Shown: piece by piece, positions 11,446 to 21,475 of the stretch
Numbering within the stretch: the stretch's first letter is position 1
Layout of the letters: each line of letters opens with the position of its first letter
Source: Lolium rigidum
Lineage: Eukaryota; Streptophyta; Magnoliopsida; Poales; Poaceae
Assembly (NCBI RefSeq): GCF_022539505.1
Contig: NC_061514.1
Coordinates: forward strand, 34,005,769-34,069,768
DNA: 64,000 nucleotides
Direction: 5' to 3'
The notes under the pieces: generated by a model
Seen by the model: the letters and a program-made list of their open reading frames with translations, nothing else
Told to the model about the DNA's origin: nothing
The model's database searches: none
Made by a program: the position numbers and the translations under genes

Positions 11446-12087
11446 ATGAAAGATATTGTTAACAACAAGGGGAAAATACCCAATGAAGCTATAACTGCTA
11501 TGCTAGTTGATTATTCTTTTAAGGGAAAGTTACCAGAAAAGCGAGGAGATCCAGGTATTCCTACTATTCCTTGCACTATTAAGAATACCTATGTTAAATA
11601 CGCTTTATGTGACTTGGGAGCAGGGGTAAGTGTCATGCCATTCTCTCTTTACAAGAAACTTAACTTGAATAAATTAGTTCCTACTGAAGTTTCACTGCAA
11701 ATGGCTGATAAATCCACTGCTATTCCTATTGGTATATGTGAAGATGTTCCTTTTATGATTGCTAATGTGCAAATCCCTACGGACTTTGTGATATTAGAAA
11801 TGCCTGAAGATGATAATTTATCTATTATTCTTGGTAGACCTTTTCTAAATACTGCAGGGGCTGTTATAAATTGCACTGAAAGCAAAGCTACCTTTCATGT
11901 AAAAGGAATAGAACACACTATACATTTCCCGAAGAAGAATTCTATTGAGCTAACAAAGAAAATTGTCAATGTTGTTGAGCCAAAGTTTCTGAGAATTGGA
12001 AGATTTGAAATACCAATTCCTCCTCCAAAACCAAAGTACCAAATATTAATGGTTGGAACAATTCCAATCCATTATGAGGTACCCTGA
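11446..12087 (+). pseudogene. pro: Athila-like aspartic protease domain
   Basis: 213 open codons from ATG 11446 to TGA, preceded by more of the same polyprotein with stops (FEKFIELIKSLYL near 11370). The retropepsin active site is CDLGAGVSVMP at about residues 55-65, with Leu-Gly in place of the usual Ser/Thr-Gly. DLGAS-type sites are usual in Athila-lineage proteases, so this need not be inactivating. The second signature IILGRPFLNTAG is at about residues 127-138. The polyprotein ends soon after and no RT follows, which is the main oddity of the element. Confidence 0.75.
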
Positions 12088-12843
12088 AATTTCCATTATT
12101 ATTATTGAATCATTGTTTCTATCTTTGTCATAGTAATAATGAGACTTGATCAACCTCATTCTTAACATGATAATGATAAGATTATGATTCCTAGTACTTT
12201 ATTATTGCATTAGTATTAAAATTTCTTTCAAGTTTTTCCATTCATCATTTTATTCCTTTAATTAATTCCTGCCAGCTTTTAACAGTTTTTGAGTTCTAAA
12301 AATTTTTACACATAAAATGTTCTCCAAAAATCACCAAAAAAATACACATGTCATTTTTCTTCACAGAGGATCCACCAGGCAAAAGGACGAGGCAAAACAG
12401 CAAACAGGGGAGGAAAGAGCAGGGGTGGCGCGCCCTATTTCTTTGGGCGTGCCACCTGTCCTCTTTGGCCCCACAAAGGGAGTTAGGTGAGGGGCAAAGG
12501 CCCAGGTGCTTCCCCTCGATTCAAAACCTGACCAGGTATTTTTTGAAAAAAATTCCTCTGCCCCATTGCTGCTCCATCTTCGATCTATCAATTTGGGCAC
12601 CCATTTGCACATTCCTTTGGAGGAATTACTCATCGGTATGTGACTCCTCCACCCATCCAAATTTTTTTTGATATAATGCTTTATATTATGAGGTGGATGT
12701 TGTTCTTGATGTCATATATTATGCTTGAGAAATTCAAAGATTTGCAAGTTTTAGGGTGAAATAGTTGGTAGTTTTGCTTGGTAGAGCCTCTATGAGTATT
12801 CTTGAGTTGATATTACTTGCTACATCTAACTTTTTAGTGGTTT
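12088..12843 (+). other. non-coding spacer where RT and integrase would be expected
   Basis: About 750 bp of AT-rich sequence with no RT, RNase H or integrase motif in any frame. It joins the protease to the 3' ORF. The same arrangement is what I remember for Sabrina-like elements, so it may be a stable family feature, not a deletion in this copy. Confidence 0.55.
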
Positions 12844-13853
12844 TTGATTAAAGTGATGTATGTATACACCCTCATGGAGAAGGGCAAAGGGTTATTTAGT
12901 AGTTTTAGGTCAAGAAGAAATGCAAAGGTGTGTATGAACATGGATGATGAGCATCAATTCGAAGATAATATGCTTTATAAAGTAGAAGCTTTGGATGTGC
13001 GTGCCACTAGGTGGCCCGACCCCAAGATGCTCAAGTCCATGCACATATATAGAAGAAGATTTTTCTTTGTTCCTGGAGCATACATGGCTGGAAGGATTTG
13101 CAAGCCGTCCATACAAGACAGGTAACCCGCGAGTTCCTTTCCACATTCAGGTTTGCGCATACCAAGGAGAAGATAGGTAAGAGAGGTAAGACCATCCCGG
13201 CCAAATTTGATGTTAAATTTGTCAAGAAGCAAAAGAGATATGTTATGTCCCTTGAGGAATTTTGCAAATCCATTAATGTTCCAAATGTTGGGAGTTGGGA
13301 GGAAATCCCTAGTGATTCCGATGAGGACCTCCGAACATTTTGGAGGAGAATTAGTGTGGATGGTCCAAATGATATCCATAGGAGTAAACTTTCTCATATT
13401 CAACATCCAGGGCTGAGGTACTTTGCTTTGTTCCAAGTTAGGGGATTCCTAGCTAGGAAGAATGTAACTGCCTGCACAGGTCCTATTGTCTATTTGCTGA
13501 GATGTCCTAGGAATGGAACTTATCCTGCATTTAACTTGGGAGTAATTCTTGCTAGAATCTTGTCTTATGTTGTTTGCCACAATGAATCTAAACCACTCTA
13601 TTTAGGTGCTATTGACACTATGGTCTATGAGCACATTAAAGAAGAACAGGGATTTCGTAATATTGGTACTGAAATTTTAGAATCCAACTTGTTGGATGCT
13701 AAAATGTTGATTAAAATAGATATTCTTGTTGGATTGTGGTGGAAAGATTTTTACAAGTATAAGTATATGGTTAAGCAAGGTGTTTTTGCTTGCACTGTGC
13801 TTCCTCGTCTTGATTGTTTTGACAGGTTGACAAACAAATGGATCATTGAGTAA
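12844..13853 (+). pseudogene. ATHILA ORF-1-type 3' protein
   Basis: The clear part is 13098-13853 (251 codons), with LEEFCKSINVPNVGSWEEIP, RGFLARKNVTACTGPIVYLL and LGAIDTMVYEHIK, which I recognise as the plant-wide ATHILA ORF-1 family found 3' of pol in Athila-type elements. The N-terminal part is in another frame (12844-13122), so there is a frameshift near 13110-13130. The function of the family is not known; it has been discussed as an envelope-position protein, but I see no signal peptide or membrane segment. The frame is intact over most of its length. Confidence 0.7.
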
Positions 13854-14499
13854 GAAGAGCATGAGTGGTAGTTGGCTCCCGCGACTCCATAGAGCAACGA
13901 TGATGAAACTGTATGTGAGGATCGATAAAAGAGGTATGACACCTTTGCTATGTTCATGTATGGAATTTAACGATAGCAAATACTTGTGCATAGTTTCATC
14001 AATACTTGGGAAAGTGATATTAGATGTCTACTATTTTTGTGTTCTCCTCTCTATTTATGATGCAAGTGAGATATTATTGAGGAATACTATTTATACATGA
14101 TTGAGAGATAGTGGTTTTGAGTAAAGTCTACGCATCCCATCATACTTGTTATTGCAGACTTGGCACATATTCAATGATGAATTATATTCCTATGTGTCTT
14201 TAAAATATGAAGGTTGATGTCTGTATGACAGTCCAGCCCTTTAAATGGCAGAACTCATTGTTGAAACATATATAAGTCGGTTGATAGTATATTTGGTGGA
14301 CCAACCATTTTATTTTAGCCTTGAACCATTGAGCCAACTCCTAGAAAAGAAAAGAAAATGAGAAAGAAGCAAAATCCTCTATGCAGCAAGAGGACAAGCT
14401 CAAGTATGTGTGCTTATATGAGACTAAAGTTCCCGAGGGCGGCATGGATTTACTAGCATCCGAGTTCTAAACAACATGGTAAATATTTTGTCAAGTTTT
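13854..14499 (+). other. 3' untranslated and unassigned sequence
   Basis: No coding potential. It is probably the 3' untranslated region of the Athila-like element followed by unassigned sequence. A purine-rich stretch near 14345-14375 could be a polypurine tract, but no matching LTR start follows, so I do not call it one. Confidence 0.3.
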
Positions 14500-15683
14500 A
14501 TTCAATTAGGGGCGGAGCCTAAGTTAGGTGCAGCCATAGATATGTGCAAACGCACCCCTTATGATGGGTCCTAGAGCAATTTTTGTGAGCAAGTATTGGA
14601 ATCATTAAGACATAAATGTCCCATCATAGCCATAAGATCATTGGTCCCCGACATAAAGCCCTATAATGCAACCCGTAGTATTGGAAGACGGTTTCTGTGA
14701 TTCCGACCCTTCCAACACTAAAGCATTACATTAAAGTGCAGCCCTATGAGCCCATATAGGTGAAGTAATATGCAGTCGATGTTCACATAAAACCATCATA
14801 GAACAACATAAAAGATAGAAAACTTGACCAAATACTCATTGCACATCATATAGAATCATAGCCAGATCATCCTATGCCCTCAAGAACGTGGGGAACTACT
14901 CACAAATGTCAAACATGATATGGACCAGAGGCATAATGATTACAACACAATCTGAATATATAATCTCCCCACCAAATAATGACAAAGTACCAATCACGAA
15001 CATGCAATAGCACTAAAAACAATATCCGGGGTTCAACTCAACACAAACTATGAGGGGGATGACGTCGATCTCGCAGATGGAGATGGTGGTGATGATGGTG
15101 CTGATAGAGATGTTGATGGAGATGCCTCCTCCCAAGCCAAGGAGGAGTAGGGATGTCGATGGCGTCGATTTCCCCTTCACCGGAGGCACCGGTGCAGCAG
15201 GATCTACCCTCTCCTGGAGTAGGAGAGGACTTTCGCCTCCGCCGCCGCCTCAATAAATCTCGGGAAAAATATGGCTTAGGTTTTTAGGCGAAACAGAGCT
15301 TCTGGAATAAAAGGGGGGCCGAGACGATGCATGAGGTGCAAACGGCCTCGGGTGGTGCGTCCTATAAGTTCGGGCACGCCACCTGGGTACGTTTGACCCT
15401 CGTGGCTCCCCTCGCGTGAATCTTTCGCCCACTGTCCTTCTCCGGGTGAAAAACTGATTAGGTATTTTTTTCCTCGATTTTTAGCGATCCAGAAAGTCCT
15501 GAAACAAATAAAATACGAAAAAGAGGTTTTCTTCCTCCTAGGAATTAAATACCAAAGAAGGGGATTTTGTAGGAAAGTCCCGGGAATCAACTAAAAATGC
15601 ATAAATATGGATGTATGATAGCAAATAACAATGAAAACTAATCATATATGTAGCAATAATGATGATGCAAAATGCACGTATCA
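14500..15683 (-). repeat. 3' LTR of a minus-strand element (TGATACGTGC start)
   Basis: The minus strand starts TGATACGTGCATTTTGC at 15683 and is preceded by a polypurine tract (CTTGGGGGAGT, 15694-15684), so this is a 3' LTR with the element body to the right. The GC-rich leader-like part is at 15040-15260. The left end (LTR 3' end) was not found and 14500 is approximate. The TGATACG start is shared with the LTRs at 43468 and 44777, so these are one superfamily of grass gypsy LTRs. Confidence 0.6.
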
Positions 15684-16078
15684 ACTCCCCCAAGCATAAA
15701 CCTTTGGTCGTCCTCGAGCAAATAAGCGAATAGATCACATCATGTATCAATGAGCTTATGGTTGATAAAAGAAATACGAGCATTGTATCATCAACTTATG
15801 CATATTCAATTTTAATGAAAGATTTCTGAACCAACAATCATACAAACATGAACTTCATAATAGAAACTCTAGCAATTAACTCTTACCGTTTGAACAAGAT
15901 CAACCATTGCATGTTGGACAATTGAACAATGTTTCATATGTGTCTATAGGAAAAATCACTTCTATGCTTGGCCTTTTACCAGCTTATTCTTCTTTTACTC
16001 TGCCTTTGGACTGAAGATAAAATCTCATAGAGCAACTAGTTACAAGAAGAGGAATTATTAAATGACAAGAACATCATG
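15684..16078 (-). other. 3' internal end of the minus-strand TGATACGTGC element
   Basis: The polypurine tract at its left edge and the absence of frames fit the 3' untranslated internal region. It stops abruptly at about 16078, where copia LTR sequence begins, so the rest of this element is lost or lies elsewhere. Confidence 0.5.
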
Positions 16079-16881
16079 AAGTGTGTCACCCTACGGTTCG
16101 CGAATGATGCAGACATGATCGAGACACCTCTCCAACCAATAACCAATAGCGGGACCTGGAGAACCATAATGGCTCCTACATATTCAACGAGAACTTCGTG
16201 ATCGAGAGAACCATGTGCATTCGTTACCGATTCCCTTTGTCGCGTGATATTTCACTTATCCGAGATTCGATCATCGGTATCACTATACCTAGTTCAATCT
16301 CATTCCTGATAAGTGCTCTTTACTCGTAGAGTGATATGATATCTCTTGTGACCCCGTCACATGCTTGCAAGCTAATTAGATATCATTTCACCGAGAGGGC
16401 CCAGAGAATATCTATCCATCTTTTGGATGGACAAATCCCACTCCTGATCCATGAGCTTCAACTCCAACTTTCAGAGTACCCAATGCCATGTGACACCCCG
16501 GAACCGGTACCATGAGGATCCCAGCGAACCCGTCGAAATCCGCACGATATCGATTCTGAGACGCCCTCCGACATGACGTGCGCGACGAATCACACACGTG
16601 ATGCCAGAGGAATTAACACGAGCGATAACATTACAACAGATTTACAATAGAGCCCACAACGAACATATATATTACAACAATGACTCCAACGAGCCAAGAT
16701 ACAAATATACAACACGAAGATCAGAATCACACAGAAGGTCAGATACATCCGAGTACGGACAAGATACAAATTGGACTAAGAGTCCTAAAGATAACCAGTG
16801 GTGTCCATAACCCTGCCCAGGCCAAGCCGGAGGGTAACCTTGCTAACATCGTCATCTCGTACCTGTCGAAGTCGGGCCATC

Positions 16882-17160
16882 CACTACAAGGGAAATGCCT
16901 ACCGCCGGCGCACCAAATTGGACTATTGCCAGCGCACCAAAGCCCGCCGATGCGAACGGGCCAGTGATAACTGGCCACTGCCGGCGCACCAGACGCATGT
17001 GCCGGCGGTAGGACAGCTACTGCCGGCGCACTACCCAAGCTTCACCGGCAAAGCCAAGTTCCACCGGCGCACGTGCCGCTGCGCCGGCAGTAGGGCTTCC
17101 AGCACTGGCGCATGCCACGTGCGCCGGCAGTAGGGCATTTTGGTGCGCCGGCAATACTAT
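16882..17160. repeat. CACTA left subterminal repeats
   Basis: At least eight copies of (T)GCCGGCGCACC or its complement, in both orientations, within 280 bases of the terminus. Subterminal arrays like this bind the element-encoded accessory protein in Spm-type transposons. The same motif recurs at 24165-24500 and at 19250-19330. Confidence 0.75.
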
Positions 17161-17454
17161 TCAAAAATTCATTTTTACAGCTTTTTCCCAGCATATTACA
17201 ATACATATTTGACAGCAGTATATATTTACAATTCAGTTCATATTTATACAGCAGTACATGCAATATGAGAAGCACATAGAGAGCCAAGTCTCATTTCGGT
17301 ATCAATACACAAATACGCAAGTCTCGTTTCGGAATGTTGATTCATACAACACATGTGCATATGCAACACCGAACGACGAAGTTTCTCAAAGTTAGAAGTC
17401 TCGGTACATAGTCATCACAAGTGTCGTCATACACCTCACAATGTAGCTACTAAC

Positions 17455-17700
17455 CTAAACTATAATCACATAGAACATGACCAACATGGTCACGATGACC
17501 ATCATCACGAAGGCCATGGTCTTCATCCGGTTCCTCCTCATGTCCCTCATCTCTCCCGCTAGATAACGGGCGTATCTTCCTTCCGCCTCCACCCTAGTAG
17601 GGTATCCCTTGTAGCTACTGCCGCTGAAGCGGTGCACCTGTCTCCGACAGTCCTCCCAGTCGTCGTAGACTCCAGGAACCCTCACATGAGTTGCACACCC
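17455..17700 (-). CDS. RNase H1 N-terminal-like domain exon with C-terminal membrane segment
   Basis: About 80 codons are open on the minus strand, ending in TAG at 17455-17457. The segment VPGVYDDWEDC...YKGYPTRVEAEGRY (about residues 3-38) matches the pattern of the small RNase H1 N-terminal, hybrid-binding (viroplasmin-like) domain: G-V/I-Y-x2-W-x2-C, then S-Y-K-G-Y/F-x-T-x2-E-A. After an Arg-rich patch comes a run of about 20 Met/Val/Ile/Leu residues (MAFVMMVIVTMLVMFYVIIV), a probable transmembrane anchor. There is no good ATG in frame and a stop lies just upstream at 17701-17703, so this is probably a 3' exon; the upstream exon was not found. It lies in the CACTA element, in the sense of the transposase. 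Confidence 0.5.
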   Translation of the reverse strand, partial: GCATHVRVPGVYDDWEDCRRQVHRFSGSSYKGYPTRVEAEGRYARYLAGEMRDMRRNRMKTMAFVMMVIVTMLVMFYVIIV

Positions 17701-18870
17701 TTATACAAGCACATCCCACAAAGCAGCATTTTTCATCGAATGAGACAGTTTGGGACAACAAGTGCTATGGTCACTGATTCTATACCAATTAAAAGTACAA
17801 GTTACAAGCAATGTGAGGAAGATAAATGATCTCATGTGACAAGAGTTGTAGGGCAGAGGGTTTTCATGCTCTTTCATTTATTATAAGCAGCAACAGCAAC
17901 AAATGCATAGCAGCAGCATGCACAGCAGCATGCATAGCAGCAGCATAACAGCAAATTGCACAGCAGCTTTAAATGAACTAGAGAACCAATTTTCATTTTC
18001 ATTCTCATTCTGGTTTAAATGAACCAGAGAACCAATCACCAATTTTCATTCTGTTTTCATGAACCAGAGAATGAACATAGCACTTGTTCTTTTTAAATGA
18101 ACCAGAGAATGAACATAGCACTTGTTCTTTTTAAATTAAGTAAACCTACTGCTAGTGAACACTTGACAACATCCATTGATATAGCACATTTTTCATTAAG
18201 CATTATTAAACCAGAGAATAAATGTGAGGCATGCCTAACCCTAACACTTGCTACTAGTGGCATTTGATGCTTAATTAGTTTTTATGTATTCAAAAATAAG
18301 AAGCAAATACCAATGAATTTTTGCATATCAACCAATGAATTTTATATATCAACCAATTCTTGGCAGTAGGGATTTAAATGAAGAACCAACATACTGCCTA
18401 AGTGTCTAGTTTTTATTTTCATCATAAACAAAATTCTTCAGAACATGTTCAAGATTTAACTAAACCAATTTATCTAGCAAAACCATTTTCATTTTAATTT
18501 TCATTTTCATTTTCATTTAATGAAGAAGCAACATACTGCCTAGTGTCTTTGGCAGTGAGCATGAGCATGAGCAGTAGCATTTCAAAACCATTTCAACATC
18601 TTTATTTGCAACCAGTGAGCATCAGCATGAGCATTCAACCATGGTGAACTAATTCATACTGCAAGCATTTAAATCATTCAATTTGCTATGAAATTTGCTA
18701 TGAACTACTTGGGGTACAGAAAACTAATCCCAGGTCAACCAGGGCATCAAATTTGCTATGAACCAGGGCATCAAATTCAATTTGCTATGAGTAATACAAG
18801 AATCGGCGCAAGAATTCAACTACTGCAAGAACAAAAGCAAGAATCGGCGCAAGAATTCGGAGGCAGAAAG
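17701..18870 (-). other. AT-rich non-coding CACTA interior
   Basis: No convincing gene. It holds an imperfect CAGCAG/CATGCATAG simple repeat at 17885-17960 and short direct repeats of an AATGAACCAGAGAATGAACA type at 18015-18125. It may be an intron or 3' region of the second CACTA gene on the minus strand. Confidence 0.5.
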
Positions 18871-19232
18871 AGGGAAGGAAGAGGGGGATGGAGAGGGGAA
18901 GGAAGAGGGGAAGGGAGAGGCTAGGTTCTTACCAACGGCGATGGTGGCGACGCCCTGCTGCTCCTCTTCGTGACGGTGGCCGACGCGCAACGCCCTCCTC
19001 CTCCTCTCGTCGACGGTGGCGACGGTGGCCGGCGCGTGATGCCCTCCCCCTCCTCTCCGCGGCGACGCCCTGCTCCTCCTTGCGCGGCGGCTCCGGCGTG
19101 CGGCGGCTCCGGTGTGCGCGTGCGGCGGCGCTCGAGATCGACGGTGGTGGCGGTAGCAGAGAGCACGGTGGCGCGGTTAGCTAGGGTTCGTGAGAGTGGA
19201 AGGAGAGTGTGGCGCGTGCGGTTAAGTCCGGA
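18871..19232 (-). other. GC-rich segment, possible first exon or promoter of a CACTA gene
   Basis: The GC content rises sharply here. On the minus strand an open frame (19166-18921) of Arg/Pro/Ser low complexity runs into a consensus-like splice donor, TTG|GTAAGAACC, at about 18929. This could be the 5' exon of the gene whose exon lies at 17455-17700, but I could not match splice phase. Open frames also run on the plus strand, so coding status is unproven. Confidence 0.3.
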
Positions 19233-19348
19233 GTATAGCCGGACCCACCTTATTACCGGCGCACCATCTGTTTGGTTCGCCGGGGAGAACTATACCCCCG
19301 GCGAACCAAACGGTTGGTGCGCCGGCAATAAGGTGAGTCCGGCTATAC
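19233..19348. repeat. 53-bp inverted repeat inside the CACTA element
   Basis: Arms 19233-19285 and 19296-19348 are complementary with about five mismatches and a 10-base loop. They contain the GCCGGCGCACC-type motif of the CACTA subterminal repeats. It could be a hairpin source of small RNAs or a relic of a second terminus. It lies 160 bases left of the Helitron. Confidence 0.75.
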
Positions 19349-19510
19349 CTGGGACTTGTCCCCCAGCCCCTGGCTGGCTTTCCTTTTCTGTTTTTATTTT
19401 CTTTTTCTTCATTTCTTTATTTATTTTCACTTTCTTTTATGTTTCTTTTCTTTTCCCACAAATCCTATACTATTTTATTTCCTTCTCTTTTCAAGATAAT
19501 AACCAAGCAA

Positions 19511-21342
19511 TCTTATATTTACTAATTGGAGGCACCATACGAGACACCACGTTAATCCACATCATCAAAATAATTACAACAGTTAGATCTAGAATTTACG
19601 GTTGCGATTAGGTGCCGAAGTCACGATTTACAATGTCACAAAAAGTTACGTAGACACGTTCGTTTATTTAATTGTAATACCCAGCCGAATCGTGGAAAAG
19701 ATAACATACTTGATACGAGACTTCACATTTTTTTCTATATTGCCGAAAGACTTCACGTTATATGTATCATGTACGGTTGATTGCAAGGCTAAAAAAAATG
19801 AGGTTGGTAGAGTCCAACCTCTACACGCTCCCCAAAATCATTTGTACCTGGCCAAGACCAATCTATCTGGTGGGATAGAGTACTTACGAGTCAAGAGTTT
19901 TTATTTTTCGAAACGACTGATATTTAAGCAGTAGAAAATCTTGAAATATTTGATTCAGTTTGAAAAATATATCAACTCATCAATATGTCTTCCATCGTCA
20001 TTGCAGGTATCTTCGCAGTGGCCGGAAGCCGGCCATTACGGTAGAACCTACCAGGCTGGCTCCTCACCAATATCCCTCATGCATACCTTGAAAAATGAAA
20101 CTACATATACAGGTGATTTCCCAAAAATTCCTCGGCATAAGTCTTGCTAATATAAGGTAAGATCCCAGGTTTGGTTCGAGCTGTTTAGGTGTACCTTCTA
20201 CCTCCACAGATCGTAAGTTTGTTTCGTCCAAAATTAGCCAATTGCATGTGCGTTGAAGACGAATCTAGCAAAGGGCAGCGTCGGGAAGACGACAACTTGC
20301 AAAATAATTCGTTAGGAATATTCTTTGTGAGGAGATTCGGATGACTTGGAGCGATTTTGTCAGGGAGATATGGAATCTCAATCAGGGTCTAAGACTGATG
20401 TGATCGGAAGATACTTATAAGTTCGTTTGTACATCTTAACATTAATCCCATCTCACCGCTGTAAAAAGCAACGCGCTGTGTTCTGCAGTCTTGAAGTCAA
20501 CTCATGTCGGCAAGTGCAAGTTCTAAGAGAAATATGTCATTCTTAATTAATCCATTTTCATGCGGCCATGTAAGATCAACTTGAATAATATTGACTGAAT
20601 ATACCTGAAAAAAATTACAATGAATAATCATATCCATGTTGCTACTCTACCTACTGTTTAATAATTATATATGCCAAATATTTAATAAAATACAACACAT
20701 ATTTCTTAATCGTTCCCTCTAATCATCTCAATACTAAGTCTCCACAATCCATTCTTTGTTCTGATGCATCACGCTATTGCATACTTTTATTATTCTGCAG
20801 ATTGCATCCATATTTCAATGTACTTTGCAGAGAAACTTCATAGGAACTTTATACTATTTTTTACAATTTAGTTGCGGCAAGAGCTTTTGTCACAAGCCGA
20901 AGAAAATATCAAATTAAACATATAATGCTATCTTAGTACATGGTTCCAAGAAAATATATTATTTTTTAAAATATATATTTAGGATTTTATCAGAAAGTCT
21001 AGGACTACATAGTTAGTAAAATTTATTTTACATATATATAACCAATATTTTCCAAATAATTCATCTAATTATATGAGTTCGCATCTAAGTTATCAACCAC
21101 TTATCGGACTTCTCATCTAATTATCAAGCGAACTTTGGTAGCACTAATTGCATAAAGCGACAAAGCTCACTCTATCCGTGAATAAGAGAAAATGTGTTAC
21201 AAATGTATTAGCGCTTCAGCTAGAACTCACTATACAGTAATTCATAAGTTTATTCAGGGTTCCATTAATCCATATAATTTCAAGTCCAACAAAATATATT
21301 TCAAACTAGGTAACCCACGCAGTCGTGTGGGTTGATGACTAG
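19511..21342 (+). mobile_element. non-autonomous Helitron inserted in the CACTA element
   Basis: The 3' end is well marked: a hairpin with 7-bp stem AACCCAC/GTGGGTT (21312-21318 and 21327-21333), five bases, then CTAG at 21339-21342 followed by T. The proposed 5' end TCTTATATTTACTA at 19511 follows an A, giving the A|T insertion site expected of Helitrons. The 1.83 kb interior is AT-rich and codes for no Rep/helicase, so it depends on an autonomous relative. The 5' end is less certain than the 3' end. Confidence 0.65.
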
Positions 21343-21475
21343 TTAATATTAGTTATACATGTATGCATAAAATAGACCAACACAATTAAAATTAGTTATA
21401 CATAAAATATTGGCCATGACCATATGAGTAGTTATGAATTACACAAAATATGAGTAATACATTGCAAATAAAGTT
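21343..21475 (-). other. CACTA sequence between Helitron and transposase stop
   Basis: A short AT-rich stretch, probably the 3' untranslated region of the transposase gene. No frames. Confidence 0.4.

Larger units (their letters stand above)
7617..14499 (+). mobile_element. Athila-like gypsy element lacking RT and integrase
   Basis: Plus-strand order: leader with an Asp-tRNA-type primer site (8083), gag (8164-11219, broken and interrupted), aspartic protease (11446-12087), about 750 bp without coding sequence, and ATHILA ORF-1 (12844-13853). RT, RNase H and integrase, normally between protease and the 3' ORF, are absent. The leader (AGCGATCCCCTATACTTGTG, then the primer site) resembles Sabrina/WHAM-type elements as I remember them. 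The left edge is cut by the gypsy LTR ending at 7616; the right edge near 14499 is approximate. Confidence 0.7.
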
